Positions 11,605-21,595 of a stretch of DNA of 64,000 nt are shown piece by piece. Under the pieces are notes generated by a model. The model made no database searches. It saw only the letters and a program-made list of their open reading frames with translations, and was not told where the DNA came from. Each line of letters opens with the position of its first letter. The stretch's first letter is position 1. The position numbers and the translations under genes were made by a program. Origin of the DNA: Calycina herbarum (lineage: Eukaryota; Ascomycota; Leotiomycetes; Helotiales; Pezizellaceae); assembly GCA_001414485.1 (NCBI GenBank), contig LLEY01000205.1, positions 31,972 through 95,971 on the forward strand. The letters run 5' to 3'.

Positions 11605-13428
11605 ATGATGGGAAGAATCCAAGCTTTCTCAGCTAGTGCAGTCCAGGCTGTCACTACAATGTCTTTTGGCATGCTCTTTATGATGGGTGTAAGTTTTCTC
11701 CCCTTCAGATGAATTTCACTATATCTCTTGAAGATTCATCACGTTACAAATGGCAGTTGAGAACCAAACACTTCTTTTCTCCTCCAAAGGGTCGCATTCA
11801 CGCTAACAAATCCCAAGGCAACTCTCCTCACTCTCGTAATTGCTACCTACCGACTCACCCTCCACCCCTTAGCCTCGTTCCCAGGCCCTCGTCTCTGGGC
11901 AATATCTCGACTCCCATATGCCTATTACTTCCTCATCGGTCGACTCCCATACAAAATCGCTGAACTTCACGAAAAGTACGGTCCAACAATTCGATTAGCA
12001 CCAGGAGAAACCTCCTTCATCGACGAGGAAGCGTGGCAGGATATTTACGTCAAGAAAATCCCTGGATTTGGTCAACTTCCTAAGAATTCTACAGATTGGT
12101 TACCACCTATGAGTGGTGTCAATGCTCTTGGTCCTTACCCGCTCGCTGATCATCATCATGCTCGCATTAGGTATGTGGAATAAATGATTTGTAAAAATGT
12201 ACTAGACTGACATTGAGTAGAGGAAATTTTGCAGTGGGTTTCTCGGACAGATCCCGACGAGAACAAGAGCCGGTTATGCTTAAATATGTCTCTGGTTTCG
12301 TTCAAGCTTTGAAGGAGAATTGTGATAAGCCGCTCGATATTTGTAAATGGTATAACTTTATCACTTTTGATATCGGCGGCGAATTTACTTTCGGTACTTC
12401 ATTTGATTGTCTGAAAACTACTAAGTTACATGTAGGTTCTTCTACTTTCTTCAAGAGTGTAGAATGCTAAACAAGGTCAAGGATTGGATTGAAATGGTTT
12501 TTAGATATGCAGTTGGAGCAGCAATTCTTGGAATGACGCAAAACTTTTGGCCACTTACACCGATTTTGATGTCTCTCGTTCCAAAGAAGATGAGAGATGT
12601 TTCGGAAAATCATACCCGTATGACCGAAGAGATGTTAACCCAACGTCTCGGTACTACTGAAAAACGAACAGACTTGTAAACACCTTTTTATCCCATCTCG
12701 CCCTCGCATCAATAAAACTCTAATCATATCTCAGTGTCCAACCAGCCCTCAAGAATCTTGGTATGGCTGAAGGAGTCTCCTACCAAGAACTCCTCGAAAC
12801 CTGCGTCTCCTTCATAATCGGCGGATCCGAAACAACAGCAACACTCCTCTCAGGAACAACTTATTACCTCCTACAAAACCCCGTCGTCCTTTCAAAACTC
12901 ACCCACGAAATCCGGACCTCCTTCTCATCCGGGTTTGAAATAAATTCTCAAACAATCGGAAATTTAACATACCTACCCGCAGTTCTAAATGAAGGTCTCC
13001 GCCTCTTCCCGCCTGTGCCTGGCCACATGCGACGTCTTATCCCCGCCGGTCATGACCATGTAGTAAATGGTCATAGAATTCCACCTGGTACGAGAGTTGC
13101 TGTGGATATATATTCTACAGGCCATTGCACCTACAACTTTACTAAGCCCAAGGAATTCGTCCCTGAGAGATGGTTGAAAGAGCCACCAGAGGAGTTTAAG
13201 GATGATAAGAGGAAGGTTGTGCAGCCCTTTTTGGTGGGACCGAGAGCGTGTGTTGGAAAGGGGTTTGCACTTTTGGAAATGAAAATTGTGCTTGCTAGTT
13301 TGTTTTTGGAGTTTGATTTAGTACAAGTTAAGGAAGGCAGGGATGATTGGTTAGAGGGATTGAAGGTTAGGGGTTTTTTTAATAAGGACCCTTTGATAGT
13401 TAGGGTTGTGCCTGTTAAGAAGGAGTGA
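11605..13428 (+). CDS. cytochrome P450 monooxygenase
   Basis: Five exons (11605-11688, 11818-12170, 12221-12431, 12482-12675, 12735-13428) keep frame and give 511 aa, a normal microsomal P450 length. An N-terminal hydrophobic anchor is followed by the Pro-rich hinge (FPGPRLWAISRLPY). Conserved landmarks are the I-helix GGSETT (about 310-315), the K-helix ExxR in EGLR (367-370), PERW (about 424-427) and the haem-binding FLVGPRACVG with Cys453. Overall it resembles the fungal CYP65-like/isotrichodermin-hydroxylase-like group, which oxidises secondary metabolites, but the substrate cannot be inferred. The third intron has two in-frame acceptor choices (12475 or 12481); I chose the second because it restores the usual LHDWIEMVF-type sequence. 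No polyketide, terpene or peptide synthase lies nearby, so this appears to be a solitary P450. Two ATGs start the frame back to back. Confidence 0.9.
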
Positions 13429-13840
13429 GGGTATTCTGGTTTTCGTGGGAGGGGTCACTATTTTGGCAACTTTCTTGTCTGGTGCATGATACTTTGATGC
13501 CTTACAGTATCAGTTGACGGAGGAGAAAGTTTTGGGAAATTTATGAGTGTCTTGGTTGAGTAATTTCAGGTTGACGACTAGTTGCTGTACTCTTTTGATA
13601 GGAATTCAGTTCATAAAAGTTCCAGGGAATTTCAAAATATTGTTTGGGGACCTTGATGTGGGAGGTTTGATTTTCGTTTTCAAACAATAATTAGCTGAGA
13701 GAAGAGGGAGGATCTTGGGTGAGACTTGGGACAACTTTTCAGTTGCCAGTCCAAGCTCCATTTATGTCTAATGCGCCTTGCCAGTTTATTTCATGCTAGC
13801 AAAAAACACACAAAAAAACACAACAAAAAAGAATTTAATT
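13429..13840. other. 3' flank of P450
   Basis: The region downstream of the P450 stop probably includes its 3' UTR and ends in an A/C-rich tract (about 13800-13830). No gene is seen. Confidence 0.5.
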
Positions 13841-13913
13841 GCTCGATCTCAGAATCGAACTGAGGCTTTTAGAATTTTTATATTTTAGGGCCTATGCCAC
13901 CTAACTATCGAGT
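13841..13913 (-). tRNA. degenerate tRNA-like element
   Basis: On the minus strand a 73-nt stretch has tRNA geometry. Its ends ACTCGAT and ATCGAGC pair at six of seven positions, and a perfect T arm (CTCAG, loop TTCGATT, CTGAG) carries a B-box-like core. The D arm and anticodon arm pair poorly and are AT-rich, so no anticodon can be assigned. It may be a decayed tRNA, or the 3' half of a tRNA whose true 5' half lies at about 14030-14073, where GCTCGAT would pair perfectly with the same 3' end. Confidence 0.35.
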
Positions 13914-14029
13914 TTACCATAACACCCGTATAATATAGAGGACCTCCAGGCAAGGACCGTAGGATCGGCTAATTTGGGTTGTCGTCGCAATAGGGGGGAC
14001 AGCCTCGTAAACGAGGAGGGAAATTAAGT

Positions 14030-14073
14030 AAAGGCAATATAATCTAACGTCTTAACCACTGGACTAATCGAGC
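14030..14073 (-). other. tRNA 5'-half-like sequence with an A box
   Basis: Reading the minus strand from 14073, GCTCGAT is followed by a D-arm with a full A-box match, TAGTCCAGTGG (14066-14056), and then GTTAGATTATA, as in the first half of a tRNA. No matching 3' half follows directly; the best partner is the 3' part of the element at 13841-13870, about 160 nt further on. This is either a broken tRNA or an unusually long-intron/rearranged one. Confidence 0.35.
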
Positions 14074-14949
14074 TCAATGGTTTTGATTTGATGTCTAAGT
14101 TCTGCTTATTTAGCTCTAAAATAGTGGGGTGTTGCCATTGTTGTGGTGGTGGTGGAAAGTTGATGTTTTTCACAAGTAGGTATCAACAGCCTTGAAGCCT
14201 TCAGTAAATGTGCGGTGAGTCCTACGGACTCGCCAATTTAGCGTAAAAGGTATAGCAACTTTACGAAAGGCCAGTTGCCGCTTCATTTGCATTGTCACTT
14301 CCATGTCTAGGATCTTATTTAGTTCGCACTTGCACAATATCAATCTTTCTGTGCCGGAATTTAAGATATGTCTTATGTCATGGAATTACTTTATGGAATA
14401 ATACCATCGATTACCCAGAGCCCAGAGAAGGCTCATATTCCGTCTCGAAACGGTGGGGGGTACCAAGTGAAAATCAAGTTCTACTCCGCATCAAGAGCTG
14501 GTGCCGCTGTCGGCAAGAAAAGCTGCGCTAGAGCATTCGTGGCTGAGATCAGTGTTTGATCTCCTATTATACGAGCGTTCTATGAGATGGCAAAGTCTAA
14601 ATGCTGGTTATTCGAGGTTAATTCACACAATGTCTTATATTATACAAAGTGGTGTGGAATAATCAGTCATTCTCCGAGATAAATGTTTCCACTGACAGTC
14701 ACGAATGGGCACACCCACTGGTGATTGCACTTGATAGAGGGCTGCCAACTCCCTGTGAAACTTGCAAGTCATTCTAGAAGTTCTGGGGTTCAAAATCACA
14801 ATAATATTAGAAAAAACCAAATAAAGCATATGATACTAGCGAAGACTTAACAAGCAAAGCGACCCTAATTGACCTTCTTTGCCCCCCCCCCCCCCCCCCC
14901 CGGGACTCAACCATCGCAATAGCCATCAGTAAACCCGTGAAACCTCATC
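14074..14949. other. intergenic, no recognised gene
   Basis: Only short conflicting frames are present. The only striking feature is a homopolymer C run near the right end, listed separately. Confidence 0.5.
14882..14901. repeat. poly-C run of 20 bases
   Basis: There are twenty consecutive C residues, followed by GGG. This is unusual in the surrounding mixed-composition DNA. It could be genuine, or a length-uncertain assembly position. Confidence 0.9.
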
Positions 14950-15788
14950 TCAGTGACATGCTCTCGCTCTCTTTCCATGGTACCTACTCCTCCTTTTCCG
15001 CCCCCAGACCCATCGCTCGATAACCTTATACATTAATTTCGCTGCGCCCTCGCTGACTACAATAAATTCCCGTTGTCTTTCTTCCTCGAACAAAGGGTTG
15101 ATCTCGTCAACCACTTTACGAACCAACCCATCAAGTCTTGACCGGCGTTCACGGTATGCTCGGATCTTTCGCTGGCTGGAGTAGACTTTATGTTCATAGC
15201 CAGGTTCGATCCATAGGCCCATGCCTTCGAGGGTCACATTGAGAGTAAGTGACTTCAAATTCGTGAGGTAAGGTCTAAGTCGCCGGTAAGTGCTACGATA
15301 TTCTTGAAGCCACCTCTATGCTCGTTGAGATTGATGTGCATGGTTTCGAGCTTGTCTGCGGCAGAAAGGAATGTGTCCGTGAGCTTGACGAATTGGATGA
15401 ACTTTTCGTCTTGAAGACATCTTGGAGTTATCAGCGATTGGAAAATTAAGATGAACACAAGGGTTTGGCCAGTAGCCATGAAGGAAAAGAAAGACCTACG
15501 CTAAATTAACACCAAGGTGTTGGAGGTACGTGACCTTGGCAATGTCTTCTGGACAAAAGGCTTCGAAATTATAGGTTGTGAAGTAGAACCTATTGTACCT
15601 GTAGAAGAAATGAAGCGCCTCGTGGTATAGGTCTATCTCCGGGCGAAGAACCTTGATTATTGCTGGCATCTTCTGGGTTGTTAATTCGTGATGCGGTTCA
15701 GAAGCAGCGAGTGGAACGAGAGCGAGTTCAACGATTTGCTGTCGGAGTTCGACCGGGAGTTTTCGGAAAAGGGTACCTTGAGAAGCAT
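14950..15788 (-). pseudogene. broken copy of the repeated 2EXR/F-box-like family
   Basis: The remnant begins near ATG 15788. Family signatures are readable, but in different frames: LPVELRQQIVELAL, then EIDLYHEALHFFYRYN and LQHLGVNLA, a normal family intron (15499-15421), then KLETMHINLN. A frameshift near 15270-15290 moves the reading to LRPYLTNLKSLTLNV, and a further one-base shift near 15000 disrupts the usual WVWEAEEG tail, which here reads WVWGRKRR. The ATG is also out of frame with LPVELRQQ. At least three lesions therefore separate this copy from a working gene. The parent family begins with an LxxExR motif typical of fungal 2EXR/F-box-like proteins; its function is unknown. It points opposite to the two copies to its right. 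Confidence 0.75.
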
Positions 15789-16613
15789 TCTAAAAACCCC
15801 ATTAGCATGTTCTGGTCGCTTGGTGGGACATTTAGGTACCTTGATGTTAAGTGCGAAAGAGGCGTGACAAGAGTACTAAAGAAAGGCAGGCGCGACCGCG
15901 CGCGGTGATTCCAGCTGGAGACCGAAAGAAGAGAATCGTACTCCAAAGATGATATGTTGCTATGTGCTACTTGCGGTCAACAGAATGAAATGATTCCCTG
16001 TGGGCGACGCGCAGTGATTTCCTTTTCTGGTGTTTCTGTGTTGGGGAGAAGGAAGTTAGCTTCCTTCCCCGTTTGCTGGGGAGATACCTCACTCTTCACT
16101 CCCCGCCAACCTAGAATCAAAACGAATTAATGCCAACCTCAAAGAAAGAAATCGGGAAAAGGAAAGGTCTCAGGTAAAGCTCGCTTAACTCGGTTCTTCA
16201 CTGCCTTTCGCCATCCTACCAAGTTTAACATAACTCTCCGACTCATCACCATGTTTTGAACTTGGCACTGCGATGCTCTAGGTTTGATAAATTCGCCACT
16301 CGACTTCAAAAGACCTCCTCTTCTCGCCTTGTACACCGGCTTTCACCATTTGCTCGAGGTTTCTCGATTTCCACAAAAACTTGCAACTCTTCAGCTTCGC
16401 TTTTCACTCTTCACCCATAGCTTTCGGACTCGTCCCCTTCATCCACGATATCCCAACACCCCCACACACTGTCCATTGTCTCTTCTCTGCTTGGGTAACC
16501 TATAAAATCATACATTCCACCTCTTGATATCACCTTCGACATCTCATTCAACCTCAAGGTAAGTTTTCAGCTTCTTGTCGCTTTCTAAAGTCACCAAGCT
16601 AACACACCGAAAG
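15789..16613. other. spacer and promoter/leader of the next family copy
   Basis: This separates two head-to-head family members. From about 16178 onward it is homologous to 17889 onward, which precedes the neighbouring copy. A likely 5'-UTR intron (16559-16613, CAAG/GTAAGT donor) ends directly at the following ATG. Confidence 0.55.
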
Positions 16614-17705
16614 ATGGTTTCATTTCGTTTCCTCACGGCCGAGACGCGACAAGAGATCTTCAAACTCCGCCTCACTTTACACCCGGCGTCGGAATCACAC
16701 CATTAGTATACTTCCTATAAGAGACCAGCTTTGCTTGTTGCCCTATGTGGAGACAAAGGCCTATACGACGAGGCAATCTATGTCCTCTACAAGTTCAATA
16801 CACTCTACTACCGACGCACCGTCCACAAGAACAAGGGAAATTACAAAGTTGATGGCCTTGACGCGTTCAAAAATCTTCGCCATCTTGGAATCGATATGAA
16901 GTAGGTCATTCCTATATTTTTGCTCAGCATCAAACAGCGAGTATTGCCTTTTCGCTAACAATTTTGTCAGGTTAAACGACAAGTTAGCCCAAGAACTCAT
17001 CGCCAAATCCAAGGACTTTCCCACCTTTAGCGGCCAAGTTGCGAACCACCTCGAAACTATCAACATCAACGTCATTGGCTGCCCAGACAATCTCGGTGAA
17101 ATACATACCCTTCTACAAGTTCTCGGACCGCATCTCACCAAACTCAAGAGAGTCAGTCTCAACGTAATTGCCAAGCCGGACAAGTGGGAGGAGCAAATGG
17201 CTATGTTTCTCACAGAGGATTTAATGTCGCTCATGAACAAGTGTAAACTCGCCTGGCTACGACTTAACATCTCCCATACCTTTGGAGTAACGGGCACACA
17301 CGTGTCGACGACGACGTCGCTTCGAAATGGCAAAGCCCTTGAGCTGTTTGTGTGGGAGGCAAAAAAAGGAGTGCTAATTCCAAGAATTCCAAGGAGCACT
17401 AGCGAGCACAGAGTGTTTATTTGACCGGAGCGCAAGTCACTTATCATTTGGGCGGCAGCTAGTGCACAAAATCCCATTCGCGTACCATTTACCAACAATC
17501 GCAAAACGCAAATTTCATCAACCAGGACTTCGGGGTATTCAACAAAACAACCTCATGAGTTCTCAAGAAAAGTATTGTTTTTACTTAAAATATATATATT
17601 TCCACCATAAATACTTTCTCCCAGAATGTGACATTGAATAAGACCACTAGTCTCTCCAGAAACCACCTCCTAACCGCTTTTGAATCTCTCAAGGAGAACC
17701 AGATG
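16178..17705 (+). repeat. left unit of a tandem gene duplication
   Basis: This unit comprises an upstream region, a 2EXR-like gene copy and a 3' flank, all with recognisable counterparts in 17889-19480. Examples are TTGTACACCGG, the ACTCGTC...CCTT...CACG spacing upstream, and AATGTGA followed by a CCA...CACCTC block downstream. The copies have diverged considerably, so the duplication is not recent. Confidence 0.65.
16614..17424 (+). pseudogene. 2EXR/F-box-like family copy with a premature stop
   Basis: From ATG 16614 the frame reads the family start (ETRQEIFKLRLTL), then hits an in-frame TAG at 16704-16706. Directly after it the same frame resumes with RPALLVALCGDKGLYDEA, IYVLYKFNTLYYRR and NLRHLGIDMK. 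A 70-bp intron (16901-16970) sits at the position conserved in the family. The second exon reads GQVANHLETININV and LGPHLTKLKRVSLNV and ends with FVWEAKKG before TGA 17424. Apart from the stop the copy looks intact, so it may be a recent nonsense allele; a downstream start giving a truncated protein cannot be excluded. Confidence 0.75.
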
Positions 17706-18496
17706 ACGCGGTTAAGGATAAAGAGCCCTTTCTAATTCATTGCTCTCAAAAAACAATAGATGGAATACGTCGGTCTGAGAAGGAAAAAGGGGTTAAAAAA
17801 GCGTGGTTGTGTTTGATACAGTGAAGAAAATGGCAGAGTAGCTATGACGTACAGGAAAGAGTATGCGAGGTATGTAAAAGCAACTGTAATCGCTTAGCTC
17901 GGTTCTTCCGGCCTTTCGCCAACCTAACATCTTTGGACTTCTCAAGTGACACCTTTGACCTTCGCAATGCGACGTTCAAGGCTTGATGATTTTGATACTC
18001 GACTTCAAAACTCCTTATCTCATCAACTTGTACACCGGTTCTTACCCTCTGATCAAGGGTTTTTTAATTTCCACCCCAAAAATTTACAACTCTTCACCTT
18101 TGCTTCTAACTCTTTCACCCACGGGTTTTGAACTCGTCTCCTTTATTCACGGTATCTTACCACCCTTATAGGCGGTCAATTGTCTTCTCTCCAATCCAAT
18201 TGTGCCCTGCCCATCTGGGTATCGCATCCGATATTGGCTTCAATCTCAAGGTAAGTCTACAAAGTTCTCAGAGAATTGGTCGGTACTCTTGATCACCAAC
18301 TTTGACAAATACTCTGCGGAACGGTCTAGGATACTTGAAAGTATGATTCGAGAAGGTTTATAGGAATTTGAAAGTCGACGTCTTCATGGTCTTAACCTTT
18401 TGGATTGATAGTTTCAATTGTCCTAAGATACTTGGCACGATAAAATGATGCTCTTACAATGCTTGAAAGTGAGCTGCTAAACTAACACATCGACAG
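17425..18496. other. spacer and duplicated promoter/5' UTR
   Basis: The left part is the 3' flank of the broken copy. From 17889 the sequence repeats the upstream region of the neighbouring copy. A probable 5'-UTR intron runs from 18251 to 18496 (CAAG/GTAAGT ... CGACAG) and ends directly at the next start codon. Confidence 0.55.
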
Positions 18497-19480
18497 ATGA
18501 CTCCACTACGCAACCTCGTGAAAGAGGTCAGACAACAGATCATTGAACACTGCCTCGTTACCCACTTATCTTCCGAGCCATACCACCAAGACACTTCTTA
18601 TACAACGCCACCGTTGCTTATTGCTCTTCGTGGAGAAAAGGACCTTTACGAGGAAGCACTCTATGTCTTCTACAAGATCAACACATTCTACTACCGTCAC
18701 AGCATTCGTCATTCCAAAGGATTCTGCGAAATGGACAGTAAACAGCTTGGCGGATGGAAGAATCTTCGACATCTTGGACTTGACTTGGATTTCGACTACC
18801 CTGCAGTCAGAACCAACCCCAATTTAGCCGACGATTTCATCTTTTTCATCAGCGAAACTACAACATCCAAAATCCCAACGTTTGGCAGCCAAGTTGCAAA
18901 CGACCTCGAGACAATTGACATCAATTCCACCTCCAGAGGAGACTTTTACTCCCTTCTATGTTTGCTCAGTCCATATCTCACCAAATTGAAACGACTCAGT
19001 GTCAATACCCGCACCATAGGGGAGGTTGACTATGATTTTAGATATGTAAAATGCATGTCGCTACTTGTTAAGATCAGTCATCTTTTTGGAGTCAAGTGCA
19101 GACGAGAGTTGGTGCCACATGACGTCTGGACTGTTGAACGGTTCGTGTGGGAGGCGAAAGAGGGAGAGGTATTGAAGCGAAGCGAATATTTCTGCCAAGA
19201 ATTGCATGATGGCCCTTGTGAACGGAAAGCAGTTGACAAAGGACAGTAGGCTGGTTGATTGTATGGCAGGTGTGTACCAAGAACAATTGCAAACCATCGT
19301 CTGGGGCTTGAAGGTTTTTGACAAACCAACCTCACTCTCGAGCTCTGAAGAAATGGTTTTACTAAGAAAATTTACAAGTCTTCAGCCATACATGCCTTCC
19401 TCTAAAATGTGAAGTAAATAATACTGTAAGTCGCTCCAAAATCACCTCGTAACCACTTTAAAATTAGCAGATAGAATACC
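17889..19480 (+). repeat. right unit of a tandem gene duplication
   Basis: This is the counterpart of 16178-17705. The shared upstream sequence begins with a CTTAGCTCGGTTCTTC-like block, and the shared 3' flank lies near 19400-19480. This unit holds the intact gene copy. Confidence 0.65.
18497..19249 (+). CDS. 2EXR/F-box-like family protein, intact copy
   Basis: An uninterrupted 250-aa frame. The N-terminus (LVKEVRQQIIEHCLVTHL) has the LxxExRxxI pattern that opens fungal 2EXR and F-box-like proteins. It is followed by the family blocks LLIALRGEKDLYEEALYVFY, NLRHLGLDLD, QVANDLETIDIN, LSPYLTKLKRLSVN and, near the end, VERFVWEAKEGEVLKRSEY. No signal peptide or membrane segment is seen, so it is probably intracellular. 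Other copies have an intron after the RHLG block; this one reads straight through, suggesting intron loss here. A 5'-UTR intron appears to end exactly at this ATG (ACAG/ATG). The function is unknown; a role as substrate adaptor or in self-recognition would be speculation. Confidence 0.8.
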   Translation: MTPLRNLVKEVRQQIIEHCLVTHLSSEPYHQDTSYTTPPLLIALRGEKDLYEEALYVFYKINTFYYRHSIRHSKGFCEMDSKQLGGWKNLRHLGLDLDFDYPAVRTNPNLADDFIFFISETTTSKIPTFGSQVANDLETIDINSTSRGDFYSLLCLLSPYLTKLKRLSVNTRTIGEVDYDFRYVKCMSLLVKISHLFGVKCRRELVPHDVWTVERFVWEAKEGEVLKRSEYFCQELHDGPCERKAVDKGQ

Positions 19481-19619
19481 TGAGCTGGGGAGAAAATATG
19501 TAAGAAACTTACCAAAAGAAGAGAAAAGCCCGAAGCGATCTTAGACATAATGTGAGGTGAAGATTGAACTCAAATTCCGCTTTGCTCAGAGTCGTTCCTT
19601 CCCTCCTAAACAACGACTA
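19250..19619. other. 3' flank of the duplicated unit
   Basis: This holds the 3' flanking sequence of the intact family gene, partly shared with the left unit. No gene is seen. Confidence 0.5.
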
Positions 19620-19919
19620 TTAACACCACCCCAATCCCGAACTCGGCACGACATACCCTGCCGTGACAAGACCTGATACCACTCCCGAGGATAAACCCTC
19701 CCCTCGCCATACGTATGATTTCTTGCCTCGCAGCGGGAGTTTGTTGGTTTTGCTTGAATGCTCATCACCAGTGAGCTTTTTCTTGATTGGAATTCCCGGG
19801 TTGTTTCTTGTTTGCCTCTCATCAAGTGCAAGCAAGAGTGCTAGGAACACCAAGAAAAATTGAAAATGTATGAAATTGTTTATAGGAAGTTTTAGGACTC
19901 GAGATTGGTTACTCTTCAT
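19620..19919 (-). CDS. possible small membrane-anchored or secreted protein
   Basis: This is a 99-aa frame with an N-terminal hydrophobic stretch (FIHFQFFLVFLALLLAL, about residues 16-32) that could be a signal peptide or signal anchor. It is followed by a basic, Ser/Gly-rich tail with one cysteine near the end. There is no family resemblance and no splice evidence. It may be a chance frame; included only because the hydrophobic leader is well formed. Confidence 0.22.
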   Translation of the reverse strand: MKSNQSRVLKLPINNFIHFQFFLVFLALLLALDERQTRNNPGIPIKKKLTGDEHSSKTNKLPLRGKKSYVWRGEGLSSGVVSGLVTAGYVVPSSGLGWC

Positions 19920-20263
19920 TGCTCCAATTGTTCTGAGTCTAATGTCCCGAGATGTTTAGCAGAATAACTTCTCGTGGGTGTAAGTAGAACGATGACGTGA
20001 ACTCTTACCAGTAAAAATTGAGACTCGAGTATGGTGTAGGCTAGAAAAGGAACGTCAGAGAAAACATGGGAGAAAATAACTCCAATTGAATCCAGACACC
20101 CAGGCCCTCTCTAGAAATCTAATCATATACCACCATCCCTACCAATAAAAACCATACCCCCAAATGCCCTAACCCAAAGACTACCCAAACGCCAAAGTCA
20201 ATCCCAATCCTCATAAACCATCATTAAACTTCTACTCTTAAAAACTTCGCCACAGCACCAAAA
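19920..20263. other. 3' flank of the RING protein gene
   Basis: A/C-rich on the plus strand near 20090-20260, consistent with the 3' UTR of the minus-strand gene. No gene is seen. Confidence 0.5.
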
Positions 20264-21595
20264 TCAAAGCTTTGTAATAACATCCCTCGTCGTCGAATCA
20301 CTCAACCTCCTCGATAGCGGCAAATCACTACCAAACCCCCCACTATCAGGACCACCACTCGACCCAGGTCCAGGCCCACCCCCAAATCGTCTCTGATTCT
20401 CCTGCAGCCTCAATCGCAAAAGCCAGCGAACATGCATACAAGTAACCTGCTGCGTACTTCTCAACTCAGCAAGTTCGTTTTTGATAGGCAGAGTTTCGTT
20501 GAAAAGCATCATCGTGTTTTTGCCCTGGAAATCGGATAATTCGGCGGTGAGCTGGTTGATTCGAGTTTGTTGGGCTTCTAGGAGTGAGAGTAAATAGTCG
20601 TTTCCGGAGTCTGAGGAATCCGGAGGCCCTGATTCAGAAAGGTTTGCAAGAGATAAGTCATTTAGATCCAATGGCCGATCTGGAGACATCCTCGACCCTG
20701 TCTCTAGAAACTTGATGCGACGATTTTGTAATTCGTTTTGTACTTTCAAATCCAGCATTTTATCTTCAAGTTGATTGATTTCCCCTTTGAGAGAAGCGGC
20801 TAGAGGTCCGATGACTTTGAATTGACAATTATCGTAATGGGAAACGTGCTGTCTCCTCACTGCTTTATATTGGCAGCCATATTCCGCCCATTTGCAAGGT
20901 CTGATAAATTCAGGGCATGAATCTTCGTGCTCAGTTTCCTCGCAACGAAGGATTTCGAGAGAGCAACGTTCACATTGCATTATCCTCTCAGGGCAATGCT
21001 TCTCTCGATGATCCTTCATCTCTATTTGTTCCACTTCTTCCGAGCAGTCGGGACAGTCAACGAGGAAATGTAAACATTCTCTTTCCGAGTCAAGTCTCTT
21101 TACCATCTGTGGGCATCCTTCAATATAACCTGGACATCTGACAAAGGCATCCAAGCAGTATTTTTCCAGATGGTTTTCAAGGCTCGACCTAGATACCCGG
21201 GAGCTGCAGCACGGGCATTTGACTTTTAAAGAATCCAGTTGGTTGAAGACCATTTTTGGAGCTTTGGTTATGGTATCATCGGAAAGCGGCAATCGGTCGA
21301 TGGGACATAGAGAGCTGTGAGATAGAGATCCGAGGATACATGACCGGCAAAAGACATGGTCACATCCTGTCAATACAGGGTTGACGAAAGGGCATCGACA
21401 GATTGGACAAACGAGATTTTCATCGACGGTTCCATCATAAGTGAGGGCTCGTGAATCGACCAAATGTTTGAGGTTCAGGTTGGGTAATACCGTTCCCGGA
21501 GTGACTGGTGGGAGATGAATCTGGAAGGGAGGAGAAGCGTCGGAGAGATGATTGTGAGGACTGTCCATTGTAGCTAGCGAGGAGCTTTCCATCAA
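20264..21595 (-). CDS. RING finger / TRAF-type zinc-finger protein, putative E3 ligase
   Basis: An intronless 443-aa frame. A RING finger lies at about residues 63-100: C63, C66, C78, H80, C83, C86 and C97, with Asp100 in the last ligand position (CPID). This C3HC3D form is also seen in animal TRAF RINGs. It is followed (about 125-260) by a string of cysteine/histidine fingers of the TRAF type (CPCCSSRV, HLEKYC, CPDCSEEV, HREKHC, CERCSLEI, HEDSC, CKWAEYGC, HYDNC). A helical, probably coiled-coil stretch (about 265-300) comes next, then a Ser/Pro/Gly-rich tail. No MATH domain is visible. The likely role is ubiquitin ligation with zinc-finger substrate binding; no target can be named. It is divergent from the Syn8-like gene. 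Confidence 0.87.
   Translation of the reverse strand: MMESSSLATMDSPHNHLSDASPPFQIHLPPVTPGTVLPNLNLKHLVDSRALTYDGTVDENLVCPICRCPFVNPVLTGCDHVFCRSCILGSLSHSSLCPIDRLPLSDDTITKAPKMVFNQLDSLKVKCPCCSSRVSRSSLENHLEKYCLDAFVRCPGYIEGCPQMVKRLDSERECLHFLVDCPDCSEEVEQIEMKDHREKHCPERIMQCERCSLEILRCEETEHEDSCPEFIRPCKWAEYGCQYKAVRRQHVSHYDNCQFKVIGPLAASLKGEINQLEDKMLDLKVQNELQNRRIKFLETGSRMSPDRPLDLNDLSLANLSESGPPDSSDSGNDYLLSLLEAQQTRINQLTAELSDFQGKNTMMLFNETLPIKNELAELRSTQQVTCMHVRWLLRLRLQENQRRFGGGPGPGSSGGPDSGGFGSDLPLSRRLSDSTTRDVITKL

Noticed and set aside
11605..13428. Secondary-metabolite cluster around the P450
   Set aside because: Neighbours are ATG27, a small coiled-coil protein and tRNA-like debris; there is no synthase, transporter or tailoring enzyme. 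The Zn-cluster regulator 5 kb away is not enough.
16761..17504. 247-aa minus-strand open frame over a family pseudogene
   Set aside because: It crosses the exon-intron structure of the plus-strand family copy and shows no family signature; it is an antisense shadow.
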